From: Calocera cornea HHB12733
Lineage: Eukaryota > Basidiomycota > Dacrymycetes > Dacrymycetales > Dacrymycetaceae
Length of the DNA stretch: 64,000 bases
Assembly (NCBI GenBank): GCA_001632435.1
Contig: KV424042.1
Coordinates: 1 to 64,000 of the forward strand
Direction of reading: 5' to 3'
A program made the translations under genes and the position numbers. How positions within the stretch are numbered: the stretch's first letter is position 1; each line of letters opens with the position of its first letter. The notes beneath the pieces were generated by a model. It saw only the letters and a program-made list of their open reading frames with translations. It did no database searches and was not told the DNA's origin. Below are positions 19,781 through 31,321 of the stretch, one piece after another.

Positions 19781-21322
19781 CTATCCGAGATCCATGCAAA
19801 GCCCCAGCGAATTGCGTCCGAACGGATTTGGCGGGCTACGCATCTTGTTAGGAATCATGTCGTGAGACGTATCGGCGAGCGCCAGTGTGCCACTCCGACC
19901 TCTCGTCACCAGGTTGAGCCGAGCTGCACGGCCCTCAAGGGTATGCGGATCGAGCAACGCCTCGAGTCCGTCGATGTCTTCTTCACCCGGAAGCGTCGCT
20001 GCCAGGCTTTCCAGCGTTGGGAGGATGAGGAACGCGTCCTGAACCGCGTCCATGCGGGCTATATCTTCCAATGCTGTGCGAATGTCTTCGGTGTCCAGCG
20101 CCCGAGCGAAGAGAGGGTCGAGCGACATGACCGTTCGGCGGAATACGCCTTCCAGGTACTCCGCCTCGGCTTGATCATGGCCTGAAGGCGAGGACAGCAT
20201 TGGCGAGATCCATTTGGGTAGATGGGCACACATCCAGAGAGGACGCACGCAGATGCCTTGCCAACCTATCACGCCCACCTACGCGGTACATCAGCATAAA
20301 TTTCAGACAGACCGATCGACATGCAACACGCACGATGGTCGACGGCTCATCCGGATCCACGAACAAGTTTCGGGGACCAAAGTCCTCCAAATCAATAGCG
20401 AAAGGTGCCAGATCTGGATCATCGTCATCCAGACATCTGCATCTGGTGACGATATCGACAAGAAGATCCATGCTTTGCTCCACAGCATCGCGTTGGACAG
20501 ATATCATCATCTTGTATTGCGCAGATGCATTTCCGGCATCCAGGCTGCGGGATAGATCAAGTTCGCGTTGCGCACAGGCGAAGAAGTAGCTGTGACATAT
20601 CTATGAGGACAATGAGGAAACATCATGCAGTAAAGGCTCACTCCGTCGTTGTGTGCCAAGGCCCTCGATCGAGCTCCAACGGCCCTCTTGCTCCACCGCA
20701 AAACGCATCCGATACCATTGGTCCGATGAAGAATTCCAGCGTACCATCCCAGTACAGGCTGCCCATCTCGTCGAACCTGTGATTGAAGAGTTCTACCATC
20801 CACTCCGCAACTTGCTCGACGATCTTGCGCTTGTCATACCGCGAAAGCGTCGTCCAGATCGTGCTCAGAAGAACGCCTGGCATCTTCTCCATCAGCAACA
20901 TGTGGTTGTCCTGATATAGAACGATGGGTGCTGGGATCTCGGGAAGGCGTTGACATATATATTGCATAGTTGCTACCTACGCCAGTTCTCAGAGGACTCG
21001 GACGTTTGCAAAGGAGGGCACGCACTTCGGACTCGATCCTTGACATTGATGTCAAAGCGCCCATAGTACGAGCAATCACTTCTGTACCATCAGATAGCTC
21101 AACATTCAGTGTCTGTCAGAGCCAGTCAGTCGAAGCCAACCCCATTGAGATAACTCTTACGAGACTGTCAGCACCTCTTCGAATCGGCCTGATGTCAAGC
21201 ACATCGAGGTCCAGAGCCCGCTTGACGGCCTTCTCAATGGCTTTCCGATCGAAGTTGAGGCCAGAGACCAACGATTGATTGGCCATGAATTGGTCAAGTA
21301 CATACATAGAGGGCGCAGACAT
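19781..21322 (-). CDS. APH-type phosphotransferase/kinase-like protein with altered catalytic motif
   Basis: Exons 21322-21161, 21112-21026, 20976-20642, 20589-20334 and 20278-19781, 445 aa. Features are an N-lobe-like start, LPEIPAPIVLYQDNHMLLME, KMPGVLLSTIWTTLS, then MGSLYWDG. The catalytic-loop region reads FAIDLEDFGPRNLFVDPDEP and is followed by TIVGVIGWQGICVRPLWM. This is the layout of the large fungal aminoglycoside-phosphotransferase-like family. In active relatives the second motif is usually IDWEG, with the Asp binding Mg2+; here Asp is Gly and Glu is Gln, so activity may be lost. Substrates of fungal members are mostly unknown. All four introns are 48-55 nt with matching phases. Confidence 0.8.
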
Positions 21323-21655
21323 AGCTAGTAGCTTTCGTCGGGAACGCTCTCATTGGTACGGCAAGCGTAGCGGTAGACGTCCGTCGGGAGGAAGGTCAAC
21401 TTTGAAAGAATACAAGGCTAGATCCTGAGTCGAATCATCGATTATAGTTATCTGCATGCAGATAAGCACGTGCGAAACACATGTCGTTCCAGCAGCAAGG
21501 GAGACATTCCAAGCTATCAACTTGTTGGAGTTCCACGAGGCGAGCCATGAGGTAGAAAAGCAAACGGAGCCTATCGTGGAAACTCACTCGTACCAGCTCC
21601 TGCTGGTCAACATTCAAGTCGTCGTGCGAGTATTTCAGGGTCTGCATGGCAAACT
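21323..21655. promoter_or_regulatory. Bidirectional promoter region, APH-like / PCC1
   Basis: 333 bp between divergent start codons; no clear box elements recognised. Confidence 0.4.
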
Positions 21656-22053
21656 ATGGCGACGACCACTCCCGCATCTGGATGGCATACCGTGTAAGTA
21701 CAGCCGCTTCTATGGGGTCTATGTCTAAGTGTCATATAGGACAATACGAATACCTTTTGCGTCTGCTGAGCATGCGAACATCGCACAGCGAGTGATAGAT
21801 GTGGACAAGGAACTACAGCCCAAGGTTGTAAGGCGAATACTGGAGGTAGAGGGAACCGAGCTCGTTGCGTGCGTGGGATGACTCCATCATGCACATGTTT
21901 GGTCAATAACAGTGTTACAGGACGTTCACCACGCTTACAGTTCGATTAGCACGACTGGCGACCAATAGTTTTCTGGAGAACCTGGATCTCGTCTTGCGCA
22001 CGTTGGAAGCGTTTGCACCTGAAGCCAACGCTACCTCGGAGTCGCACGGATAA
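21656..22053 (+). CDS. PCC1: EKC/KEOPS complex subunit Pcc1
   Basis: Exons 21656-21693, 21740-21868 and 21921-22053, 99 aa. After MATTTPASGWHT comes VTIRIPFASAEHANIAQRVI, then ILEVEGTELVATFTTLTVRL and ATNSFLENLDLVLRTLEAF. This is the small alpha/beta Pcc1 fold (TLRIPF-SA-HA ... VEG-LV ... R-SVNSFLD-L--V--T-E-F). KEOPS makes the t6A modification of ANN-decoding tRNAs, and Pcc1 is its dimerisation subunit. The start was chosen at 21656 rather than the out-of-frame ATG at 21646, because only that frame splices to the conserved core. Confidence 0.88.
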
Positions 22054-22319
22054 TGGCCGTGCCGATGTCATTTGCACGAGCAACGATACGATGAGCAATC
22101 TGGACGAGATGCTTTGCTATGGGCACAGATGGGACGGTGGTGGAGGGCACTAAGGTGGGCAGACCTGTGGCACTTGCACCTCAACCTGCATCAACTGCGA
22201 CAGCCGGGCGGGTTGCTCTGGACTGGTTATGCACATGTCGAACAGTCTGATATTACAAGATGTTCGCTTATGGTCGTTAATGGAGTGGTGTAACTGTTAC
22301 AATCCGTCCATATGACCTT

Positions 22320-23752
22320 TTACTCCTTCTCCTCCTCTACCTCCTCTGCCTTCTCCTCCTTCTCCTCCCCCTCAGCAGCCGCAGCCTTCTTGCTCTTCTT
22401 CTTCTTGCCGTCACGCAGCTTCTTCGTCAGCAACTCCTTGAGCGTCTCGTCCTTCAGCTCCTTCTCCGTCTTGAGCTTGTCGGCCGAGTACCAGACAGGT
22501 GGGTGAGTGAGAAGAGCCGGGCCACCGGCGAGGAGGGCAATGGTGAAGTGGAACGCAGCAACATAAGTCTCAGACGGGGTGTAACTAAGACGCGTTCAGC
22601 TCCTCTCCAAAGCCGCAAGCAATAAGAAACCACGTACACAACCTCCAGAGGCCTGAGCAGACCGTGCTGAACAGCCTCGCCGATTCCCAAAGGTGCACGC
22701 TTCTCATCGTCCAGGATGCGTAGGTTGAAGGGGAAAGAGCCTGCCTTCCGCTTGATCTCGGAGAAGACAGCACGGGAGCTCTTCATTTTGAGCTGGTAGG
22801 TGACTTCAGGTTGCGGGAGATAGATGGTCACTTTGGCATCCTCTGTCCGTGTCTATAGGGCATACATGAGTCAGTTTCGCGGTGAGCGCCTGGAAAGAGG
22901 ATGCGCACCTTGCCCTCTCCGGAGGAGACCAGGATGTCCATACCGTACACCTCGCCCTCGGCAAATATGGACACCTCGGTGGATCGACGCTGCTCCGGTG
23001 TCGGATTCAGGATGATCTTCTTCTTGCCCTCAATCGCTCCCTGAACCTGCTGGCAGGACAGCATGCCTGTGACCGAATCAGGATCAACTGCAGATCGCCA
23101 CTTTCGAATAACGCACCCTCAACCGCTGTGGTATCGAACTCAGAGACCACCTTCGCTATCGCATCCGTCACAGCATAGTTCTTGTCCCCAACCTTGATCA
23201 ACCGCATCGCAGCCTCAGCGGCAGTCCAAGCAGCCTTCACCACGTCCGCCTTCTTGCCCGTCGCCGGCGACTCCGCGGTGGCACCGACGATCAACGTCTC
23301 GGCGCTGATCGACGCGTAGCCATCGATGTGTGCGCCCAGGTGGATCTTGACGACATCACCCTCGGAAAGCTTTGCAGCAGATCCAACGGGGTCGGAGCTA
23401 TGCCAGAGTACAATGAGACAAGATCGCGTAGATACATGCTGAGCTTACGCAAGGGGAGAGAAGTGGGCAACGCAGTTGTTCACGGATATGCAAGTAGGAA
23501 ATGCTACGCCTAATACAAACCAATGTTATTATGACATAAGAACAGGTACACAATCCTAATACCTTTTGTGACCTTAACACCCTTCACTGCCTTGCTGTAC
23601 ACAGCTCCCAGCCCCTCCTCGATCGCCTTGTCACCCTCCAGACAGAGTTCGAGAGCGTTGGCGCCCTCGACGCAGAGCGGAACAAGCTTTTGGATAACTT
23701 TGTGCACGATGTCGCCGGCGGCCTTGTACTTGGTAAGTGTCTCTGATTCCAT
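22320..23752 (-). CDS. PA2G4/Cdb4 family protein (MetAP-fold, non-peptidase)
   Basis: Six exons: 23752-23563, 23509-23449, 23397-23117, 23066-22909, 22852-22638 and 22584-22320, 389 aa. Conserved parts: TKYKAAGDIVHKVIQKLVPL, GVAFPTCISVNNCVAHFSPL, LSEGDVVKIHLGAHIDGYAS, KADVVKAAWTAAEAAMRLIK, TEVSIFAEGEVYGMDILVSS, SSRAVFSEIKR, then a Lys-rich acidic tail (KKLRDGKKKKSKKAAAAEGE). This is the Ebp1/PA2G4 group, related to methionine aminopeptidase 2; the metal-ligand Asp in the KIDLG position is His here, fitting a non-peptidase. Family members bind ribosomes and nucleic acids and affect ribosome assembly and translation. Head-to-head with RMI1, 218 bp between start codons. Confidence 0.92.
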
Positions 23753-23970
23753 AACGTAGAACTTGATGAGGGCTGGCAAAGAAGGTCGGTACAGGAAGAA
23801 GACAAGGTCGTGTGATGAAGTTGGGCGGCAAAGTCGAAAATTCCTGGCCGGGAGATGGGTGGCTGTGAGTCCGCTGTGACGCGCTTCTGCGGGGAGCGGG
23901 ACCGTGTCGCGAGCGCGTCTTGCCGCCTCGTTTCTACTACCACCTCGTTTGCTATATACCTAGCTTTCTC
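23753..23970. promoter_or_regulatory. Bidirectional promoter region, PA2G4 / RMI1
   Basis: 218 bp between divergent ATGs. No TATA box pair recognised. Confidence 0.45.
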
Positions 23971-25343
23971 ATGGTTCCTAGGGAGATTGAACAGTGGGTG
24001 AATAGAAACTATCCGAAACCGCGTGTCGATCCAGTCCGTCGCGTTTTCTGAATCTGAAACGACTGGAATGAACTCGTCCTCATCAGGAATGGCTCGGGCA
24101 ATGCTACAACTATCTCGTCGATGAGCTGCACATCGCCCCTAATGACACCCGGGAGCTCACGCAAAATATTGAGTCCCAAGTCAGAGCTCAAAGTGTGAAA
24201 GATGTGTGGAACGATACTCATGTGGCTGTAGTTGCTGCAATCTGACCTTCACGATTCAACGCTCGTCAATACTGGTCTGCAGGACAACGCTGCCGCGCTG
24301 CACGGAGTCAACCTCCCCCCGTTCCTTCTGCTGCAAGTTGTGTCAATTATGGAGATAGGACACTCAGCCTTTTCTCTCCGTAATACGCGTCAAGCATGGA
24401 TCGAGAAGGCCGACTTGGCAGGACTTGCTGGCGGAGACGATGAAGCTGACGACCAAGCTGGGGACACGCCTCGTTATCCTCGCAGCATGCTCAGTCTGGA
24501 GTTGAGTGACGGATACAACAACATCAAAGCCATCGAGTTTCGTAGGCTAGACGCGCTCAAGCTTGGAGTGACGCCACTGGGCTTTAAGGTCAGATGGCGA
24601 CGATTGGGCTTCACGGTTGATTCTAACAATGTCATACAGATTGTGCTGAAGAATGTTCCAGTACGCCGAGGAGTTGCCATGCTTCAGCCTGCGAATGTCG
24701 AACTGCGAGGCTACAGCAACGAGGAAATGGACGCGCTCCGTGATGCCGTGTTTATGCGCGGTCTGCGCGAGCGGATGGGGTGCGTTTGTCTCACCTGTTG
24801 TTATGTCTGATTCTGAGTGCGCATACAAGACTTCCCACGGAAGAAGGGGATAATGGGCCTGCCGATCCGAACGCAAACGGGCAGCAGCCGCAACAGAGAC
24901 CAGTGAACCAAGCACCTCCCGTCCCTCACCAGCCTCAACCGGCACCACCACCACCACGTCAGCGACCGGTACTACCTCCAACACCACGCAGTCGACCTGC
25001 GCCAGATCCATCTGCATCTCTGTTCTTTCGTGGTGGTGCTCAACCTGGCCCGTCGGTGCAGCTCCCACCTCTACCTGCCCAGACACGACACGCAGCCCAA
25101 CTTGGCACAGACGACTCGATCGAGTTCGACGATGATCTAGACGACAGCTTTCTTCGGGAGGTGGAGATGGTGGAAAGGCGGGCTACGAGTCAACCTAGTG
25201 GTTTGATTCATAGAGCTGGACAGGGTGGAGGTGATGTGATCGCCATATCGGATTCTGAGGAGGAGGACAAGGAGAACATTCCTGTGCCCCTGAGGAAGAG
25301 ATCCAGGAGAGAAGAACCTGAAGTCATCGAACTTTCGGATTAG
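23971..25343 (+). CDS. RMI1: RecQ-mediated genome instability protein 1 (Rmi1)
   Basis: Exons 23971-24033, 24087-24179, 24232-24779 and 24830-25343, 405 aa. The N-terminal helical module (MVPREIEQWVNRNYPKPRVD, then WLGQCYNYLVDELHIAP, ELTQNIESQLLQSDLHDSTL) leads into the OB-fold (LPPFLLLQVVSIMEIGHSAF ... SLELSDGYNNIKAIE ... VLKNVPVRRGVAMLQPANVE). This is the Rmi1 DUF1767 + OB arrangement. Rmi1 works with topoisomerase III and the Sgs1/BLM helicase to dissolve double Holliday junctions. The C-terminal 120 residues are disordered, Pro/Gln-rich, and carry two SUMO-interaction-like motifs (VIAISDSEEED and VIELSD at the end). Confidence 0.88.
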
Positions 25344-25561
25344 CAGCTGTACCGCACTGTATTATACCATTCGTACCGTCATGACGTGATATCGCCTAGC
25401 ATGGTTACTCAAGGCTGCGATGACTCAGACGTGTGGCAGTGTCTGTTTGTGCTCTCTCTGCTTCCCTTTCTTTCGCCCTCATCTGGGTCAGCGGCAGGGA
25501 GCTTGACGCGTCGCCGCATCCTCCTAGTGCAATCACAAGACTGGCGGAGAAGGTATCAAGG

Positions 25562-27034
25562 ATGCCTGCTCCGTCTCCTACGCATATATTGCGCCAGCAC
25601 AACGCGCAAATCAACGCGCTCGCGTTCTCAGCGGATAACTCTTTGATCTACTCGGGCGACTCTGATGGCATGGTCTGCATTGTGTACTGCAAAATCCTAC
25701 GACCGGTGTCTCTTTGGCAAGCGCATACCGGAAGCATACTCGGTATCGAGGGGTGGGATGGCAAGGTTGTTACGTAGGCGGGTTTCCAGGCTGTACCGTT
25801 TGACAGTGATTCAACGTCGGCATAGGCATGGACGAGATAACAAGCTCCATGTTTGGTTGCTGCCCGCCATCATCGAAGCCATCTCCGACAGCACATCTAG
25901 CTCTCTGGAACAGCCTACACTTGTCTATTCGCTGGATGTGAACGCGTTGAATTACTGTCGATTCTCTCTGTTGCCCGGTTCAGCACACGATCCGTCAAGC
26001 TCGACCGCCTTAGTAGCAGTTCCAAATCTCGTGGATTCCGACTTTGTGAGACCCCATTAGACTCGTCATTTTCATTGTCTGAGAACGGCGCACATAGGTA
26101 GATATCTGGGAGCTGCCATCTCTCCAGAGGCTACATGCTGCCGTGGGGAAAGCCAGCCAGGAACCAGCTACGTCGGACGGGACAGGACGAACCAAAACTG
26201 GTCGGTTCACGTGTATTACTACAACGTTCTTGCTAACAAAGATCTTCCTAGGTATCGTAATGTCAATACACCTGTATCGGGCACCTGCTGGGCTAGGTTC
26301 AAGAAGCGGACAACTTCGAATAGTTGCCGGCTACGAGGACGGCAGTGTTAGGTTACAGGTCTACGATGGACTCGCTTCCACCTCCATCGAGGGGCAGGGG
26401 TGGGTGAACCTGTGGTCATGCAAAGTCCATCGCGAATCCGGTGGGAAATCTGAAGTGAGCTGGATGCACCTCTTGCTAATCGATATTCTGCCCTAGTCAT
26501 GCATCTAGCTGTCAGTGCTGACCTGACCTTCGGCCTCACCATATCCGCGGACCATCTCATCGGCAAGTACGGCTTGAAGGTCAGAAGGCTGAAAACGTTC
26601 GCTTTTACTGCTGACACTGGTTGATGTAGGATGACCTGGCTGAGGGTCGCGCTACAATACATCGCACGAAACATCCAGGCAATGGAGCTATCGCTATTCG
26701 CTCGGATGGCCGTGTTTGTGCAGTTGCTGGATGGGATGGAAGGTAAACAAACACCGTTCAATGTAGGAGTACCATCTCATCATATAGCAGCATTCGATTG
26801 TATTCGACGAAGACGTTCAAATCGTTGGGCGCCCTGGCATACCATAGAGACAGCTGCTATGCTGTCGCCTTTGCATGTCTGCATCCAAGACAACGGGACC
26901 CGAATGACGATGACTCGGACGATGAGCAGGAAGCAGACAAGAGGACGCGCTGGCTGGCCGCCGGAGGCAAGGACACGAGAGTGAGCATCTGGGAGCTGAT
27001 GGACTTCGATAAGCGCCAAACAAGCAAAGATTAG
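25562..27034 (+). CDS. ASA1: ASTRA-associated protein 1 (Asa1/GNB1L-type WD40 protein)
   Basis: Seven exons: 25562-25773, 25826-26045, 26098-26200, 26252-26440, 26497-26579, 26630-26742 and 26791-27034, 387 aa. WD40-type blades are visible: HILRQHNAQINALAFSADNS, PVSLWQAHTGSILGIEGWDG, HGRDNKLHVWLLP, GYEDGSVRLQVYDG, AVAGWDGSIRLYSTKTFKSL, and the last blade AAGGKDTRVSIWELMDF. A start with THILR-H-A--N-L-F and the HGRD-KL-VW motif is typical of Asa1. In yeast Asa1 belongs to the ASTRA/TTT chaperone system for PIKK kinases. The last acceptor is a TAGCAG tandem; either AG keeps the frame. Confidence 0.82.
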
Positions 27035-27447
27035 CTGTAGTCATGTATGCTGTAGCATATAGTTATTGGCTGGAATGTAATGTTGCACGACGGAATGCAT
27101 GCCGTTTCACGCTTCCCCACGCACATGCTGAGCATCCATGGATTATCGCGCGAGACTGTGTTGCCATCCAATCATAGCTCACAACAACACGTACGATACG
27201 CGAAGGATAATGGCGAAGACCAAACCACATTCCTTCGATTGCAGCTCAAGTCTCGCGTCGAGGTGCTTTCGGGAACAAAAGCGCAACGAGTCAACATGTG
27301 GTCCCTGACCAGACGCGCTCACCAACCGGCACCGGCACCTGGACGCAGACCATACCTATCAAGAACGGATACCCCAGCTTACGACACCAGCTCACGTATA
27401 ACTCGACCCACGACCACGACCACGATCAGGAGAGGTGAAAAGGAAGG
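27035..27447. other. Intergenic region between two plus-strand genes
   Basis: 413 bp, with one open frame of low-complexity composition that is not convincing. It presumably holds the ASA1 terminator and the promoter of the next gene. Confidence 0.4.
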
Positions 27448-30400
27448 ATGGCGTCGCAGAGGAGACTAGTACGCTGCATTGATCGTCGACGCGTCGTGGA
27501 TGCACCTGACCTTGGCATGCAGGCCGTTTCGCCATCAAGCAGCCGTCCTTCATCGATGGTGGATCTCCCTGGCCAACTGGAGGCTGTCTTCAACGAATGG
27601 CCATCAAGATCCTACAATGAGGATGATATCCCAATCGTGCTGGGATCCGACATTCCCGACGTGTTGCTATTGTGGTCGCAGCAGTATAACGACGGCATCC
27701 CGTTGTTGGACATGAACGATGAATCTGTCAAGCAAATATTCGAAACCCAACATATTCGAAACTTTCAGCTTACCCCCGATCAAGTATACCGACTTGTTAC
27801 TGGTCTTCTGGATACAATGGGACAGCGGGCGCGGGATGTAGATGACGACGAGGTGTCGATGCTCAGTCCGTTCCATCGCGCCTATTCCATGTGGGTATAT
27901 TCTGACCCTTCATGCAGTGTCCACGGATGATGAACTCCCATCAAACATAGAGCTCAAGCCTCCCACTCCCAGCCAGATCCCTCTCCCCGTTAGTGCGGGA
28001 AGCGAGAGGAGCTCTCCGGACGACTTCGCGGTTTCGGATGATGGTGATGGCCCCAAGTCCGAAGGATACGACATGTTTGGCGCAGATGCCGTCATGTCAA
28101 CTCCCGCGAAGTCGCAGAGCAGGTCGTCGCATGCCGAACAACTTGAGAAATTCCAGTTCCCGAGCCCCGAGAAACCCTCTGCGGTATCGCAGGCGTCTCT
28201 GGCACGGTTGAGGACTACGTCTAACCCCGAGACGCCGCCACGCAAGCCAAAGCATGGCCATAAAGTTTACGAAAGCAGAGGCGATGTACCAAGCGCGCCC
28301 AGCAGCTGGAGGCATGCCAGACCAGCTGCACCCTCCAAGAGGCGTCTCAGCCAGTCGGGGCGCAGCATTCACGATGAAAGTGATACGGAGGTATGTGGTC
28401 CATATCCTGTTGGTCCCAGTGCGCTCACTTGATATACTAGGATACATTTGCCAGTCATCAGAGAGCACCGTCGGGTCCGGCGTCACCTAGATCCGCCGCT
28501 TCAGTCCTCTCCCCTGGGAGCATCTTCCAGGAACTGGACTCTTTCCCGATGGCCAGGGGACAGAGCCTGCATTCGTCGTTATCTGCACCATCACGAAGTA
28601 TCGACTTCTACCACGATCGTTCGAGCGATCCACGGTCCCAACTGCAAGAAGGTGACTCGATGATGGAGCTGGATATGGACAGTTTCCATGACATGGAAGC
28701 CAACTTCGCGACAAACCCGGTAAGTAACATCTGCATTCCCTGGCCGACATTTGCTTACGCGCATATAGGACGTAATGCCCGGAGATGTTTCGATAACGAG
28801 GCTCTATGCCTACATGCGCACTTGCACCCGGCTCATGAACCAGGCAATTCAGAAAGCCCAAGATTCTGAAGCCGAAATGAAGAAGTCTGAAAGGGACAGA
28901 ATGGTACTCAGCGATGACCTGGACGAGGCCAGACAGCAGGCTACCCAGATGAAGCGCGAAACGGATAATCTGCTGCAACAGATAGTAAGAGGATCCTATC
29001 CAGCTGCCCGAACCTGTTGCTGATGCGAGACCATAGAATACCCTGAATCAGTCGATCTCCGCTGTAAGCATAGTTTCACGTTCGCAGTCTACCCAATATT
29101 GATCCCTTGTTCAGTTTGAGGTCAACGCCGCTAATAAAGACCACGAACTTCGGCGACTGCATGATAAGTTGCACGACAGGGACAGAGAGATTCAACACAA
29201 CCGCAGTAAGCACTTTCCACTAAGTCCCCTTCAGTGACCTTACCGTTACATCAGCGACCATTGATTCTTTCAAACACACGGTTGCGTTGAAGGATGACGA
29301 GATCGCACGGCTGAAAGAAAGCGAGACCGAGCTGCACAGCCAGGTCGCCGAGGTGTGCATGCCATTCCTGGGAGCTTGCTTTTTGTGAACTCACGGTTTG
29401 TATAGGAGGAACATAATATTCAGTCCCTACAGGCCAAGCATGCTGGCGATTTGGCGGATCTCAGGAACAGAATACAAGAGGCAGACGAAAGGGCAATGGA
29501 TTTGCGCGACGAGATCAAGAGCCTCATGCACGAGAAAGATGCTGAGAGCAGCAAGCTGCAGACGGCCGAAGCGGAGCTCATGGCGTTGCGCACCTCTCAT
29601 ACTGAATCTTCGAAGAAGATGAGACTGTCGTCGAATAAATCTCCCTTGTCCAACGAGTTCGTCCAGGAAGAGACGGACGAGGGCACTCTTATCGACGAAC
29701 AGTCCGCTGCTGAGAGCACGGACGCCGACAATGAGACCTTCGTCACCCACACGGTCATCACCCGGAGAAAGCAGCCCAGGGTAAGTTGTTCCGGAAAGTA
29801 TCGTGCGTTTGTACTGACCCTCATCTAGAAATCTGGTGTGAAGGCTGGCCCAACAATGCACACCGAAATTGAACAGTCGCGCACTTTCGCCGAGATCGCC
29901 ATCCAATCTGAGCCTCTGGAATACTCCACAACCGAGGCGACACAGACGGAAGCGCCGCCAAAGGTCGTCGAGATGGACACCCAGACAGAAGCACCGAGAG
30001 ACGAGACCGAAACCACCATGCAGACCCAAGCACCTCTTGTCATCACGGAGATCCGTCCTGACGAGCCCTTTCCATCAACGTCGTTACTCGGCACTGGCGG
30101 CCGCGAAGCCACACCGGCAGAAGCTGAGCTTGAACAAAAGCTGCTGGTCAAGTGGCACGAGCACCTCACCGTTCCCATCGATGGCCTCGCCACAGGCGTC
30201 ACCGACACTGCGATCGCCGAATGGGAAGCTCTCAAACTCGAGACTGGTCGCGGATGTACCGTCATGGATCAGCTTGTGGAGCGATCGAAGAAGATCGGGC
30301 CCCGTCCTGGATTCGAGAAAGCTGTCATTACTATTGACACCGCTACACCTGGGGCAGGCCAGCTACACGAAATAACAGAACCAAGCGTCGCCATAAACAA

Positions 30401-30779
30401 GTCGGCGACAAGAGCGATCATGCAACACTCCTTTATTCACCAAATTGTCACCGCTGTTTATCCGCGCTATAACGGCGAGCTGGACGCATATATAGACATT
30501 CCCGCGCTCAAGTCCGTCACGCTCAATCGCACAACACTCCTTTGGATCCTCCTCGTCATTTCTGTGTATACCTTCTTCATCCTCCACTGGGCCGCTGTGC
30601 TCAACCCAGCCGCATATTACCCCGGAGTCTCGTTCCGCGACCGTGCGCTGTGGAGTTCCTATCACCAGTACGCGTACCAGAGGAGGTACGGCGCCCCCCG
30701 CATGTCGAGAACCTCGAGTATCAGTGAACCTCTCATGAAAGCATGGTATCACGTGGTCGACTGGGCCACGTCTGGATGA
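27448..30779 (+). CDS. Coiled-coil protein with C-terminal membrane anchor, 957 aa
   Basis: Ten exons: 27448-27468, 27523-27865, 27918-28390, 28441-28719, 28769-28984, 29037-29063, 29115-29205, 29255-29352, 29406-29780 and 29829-30779. An N-terminal module (about 45-120, NEDDIPIVLGSDIPDVLLLW and FQLTPDQVYRLVTGLLD) is followed by Ser/Pro linkers and then a coiled coil of about 240 residues (RQQATQMKRETDNLLQQI; DKLHDRDREIQHN; DLRNRIQEADERAMDLRDEI). A single hydrophobic helix (about 877-898, TLLWILLVISVYTFFILHW) is followed by a 57-residue Tyr/Arg/Ser-rich tail. The layout recalls nuclear-envelope or spindle-pole KASH-like tethers, but the tail does not end in the usual Pro-rich KASH peptide. 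Family not recognised; the first 7-codon exon is the least certain part. Confidence 0.75.
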
Positions 30780-31321
30780 AGCCATATAACTCTCTCCTCT
30801 TTGTAGTTGTATACCCGTGTTTCTTATACTCCTAGTCGTCCGGCGAGATGACACTCCTCCATTCGTTCAGTTTCTCCTGATCTGGGTCATTGTAGTAATC
30901 TCATCACCCCGTGGGTGACAGTCATTCGTTGTAATAACCTAATAGCGGATATGTGTATTGTGTACCGGTGCATTGTCCAAACTCCTTTCACAGGCCAAGA
31001 CGTCATACATACTTCACTCTCCTATACCTCGTAATCGGATCTTCGCGCAAGCCCAATGCGACCGTCAGGATGGGAGGGCCATCCCTGAGACCGGCTACCC
31101 AACCCCTCAAACGCCCTTACCGGAGCAGACCGGACCTTCCGGGACGCTCTTCCCCGCACGTGCCGCGCGTGTTATAGCCGGAAGCTTCTTAGGCCTGTGC
31201 CGGTCACTCCTGATCAGGGCGCGGCGCGAAATCATGCGGGGCGGTGGGGACATAAGACCGGCAGGGCGAGGACTGCGTTGCTCCCCAACGGCGACTCTGC
31301 CCCTCTTGTCTCTTGCTAGCG
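30780..31321. other. Intergenic region upstream of citrate synthase
   Basis: 542 bp between two plus-strand genes. A C-rich, promoter-like stretch lies near 31060-31170. No gene seen. Confidence 0.4.
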
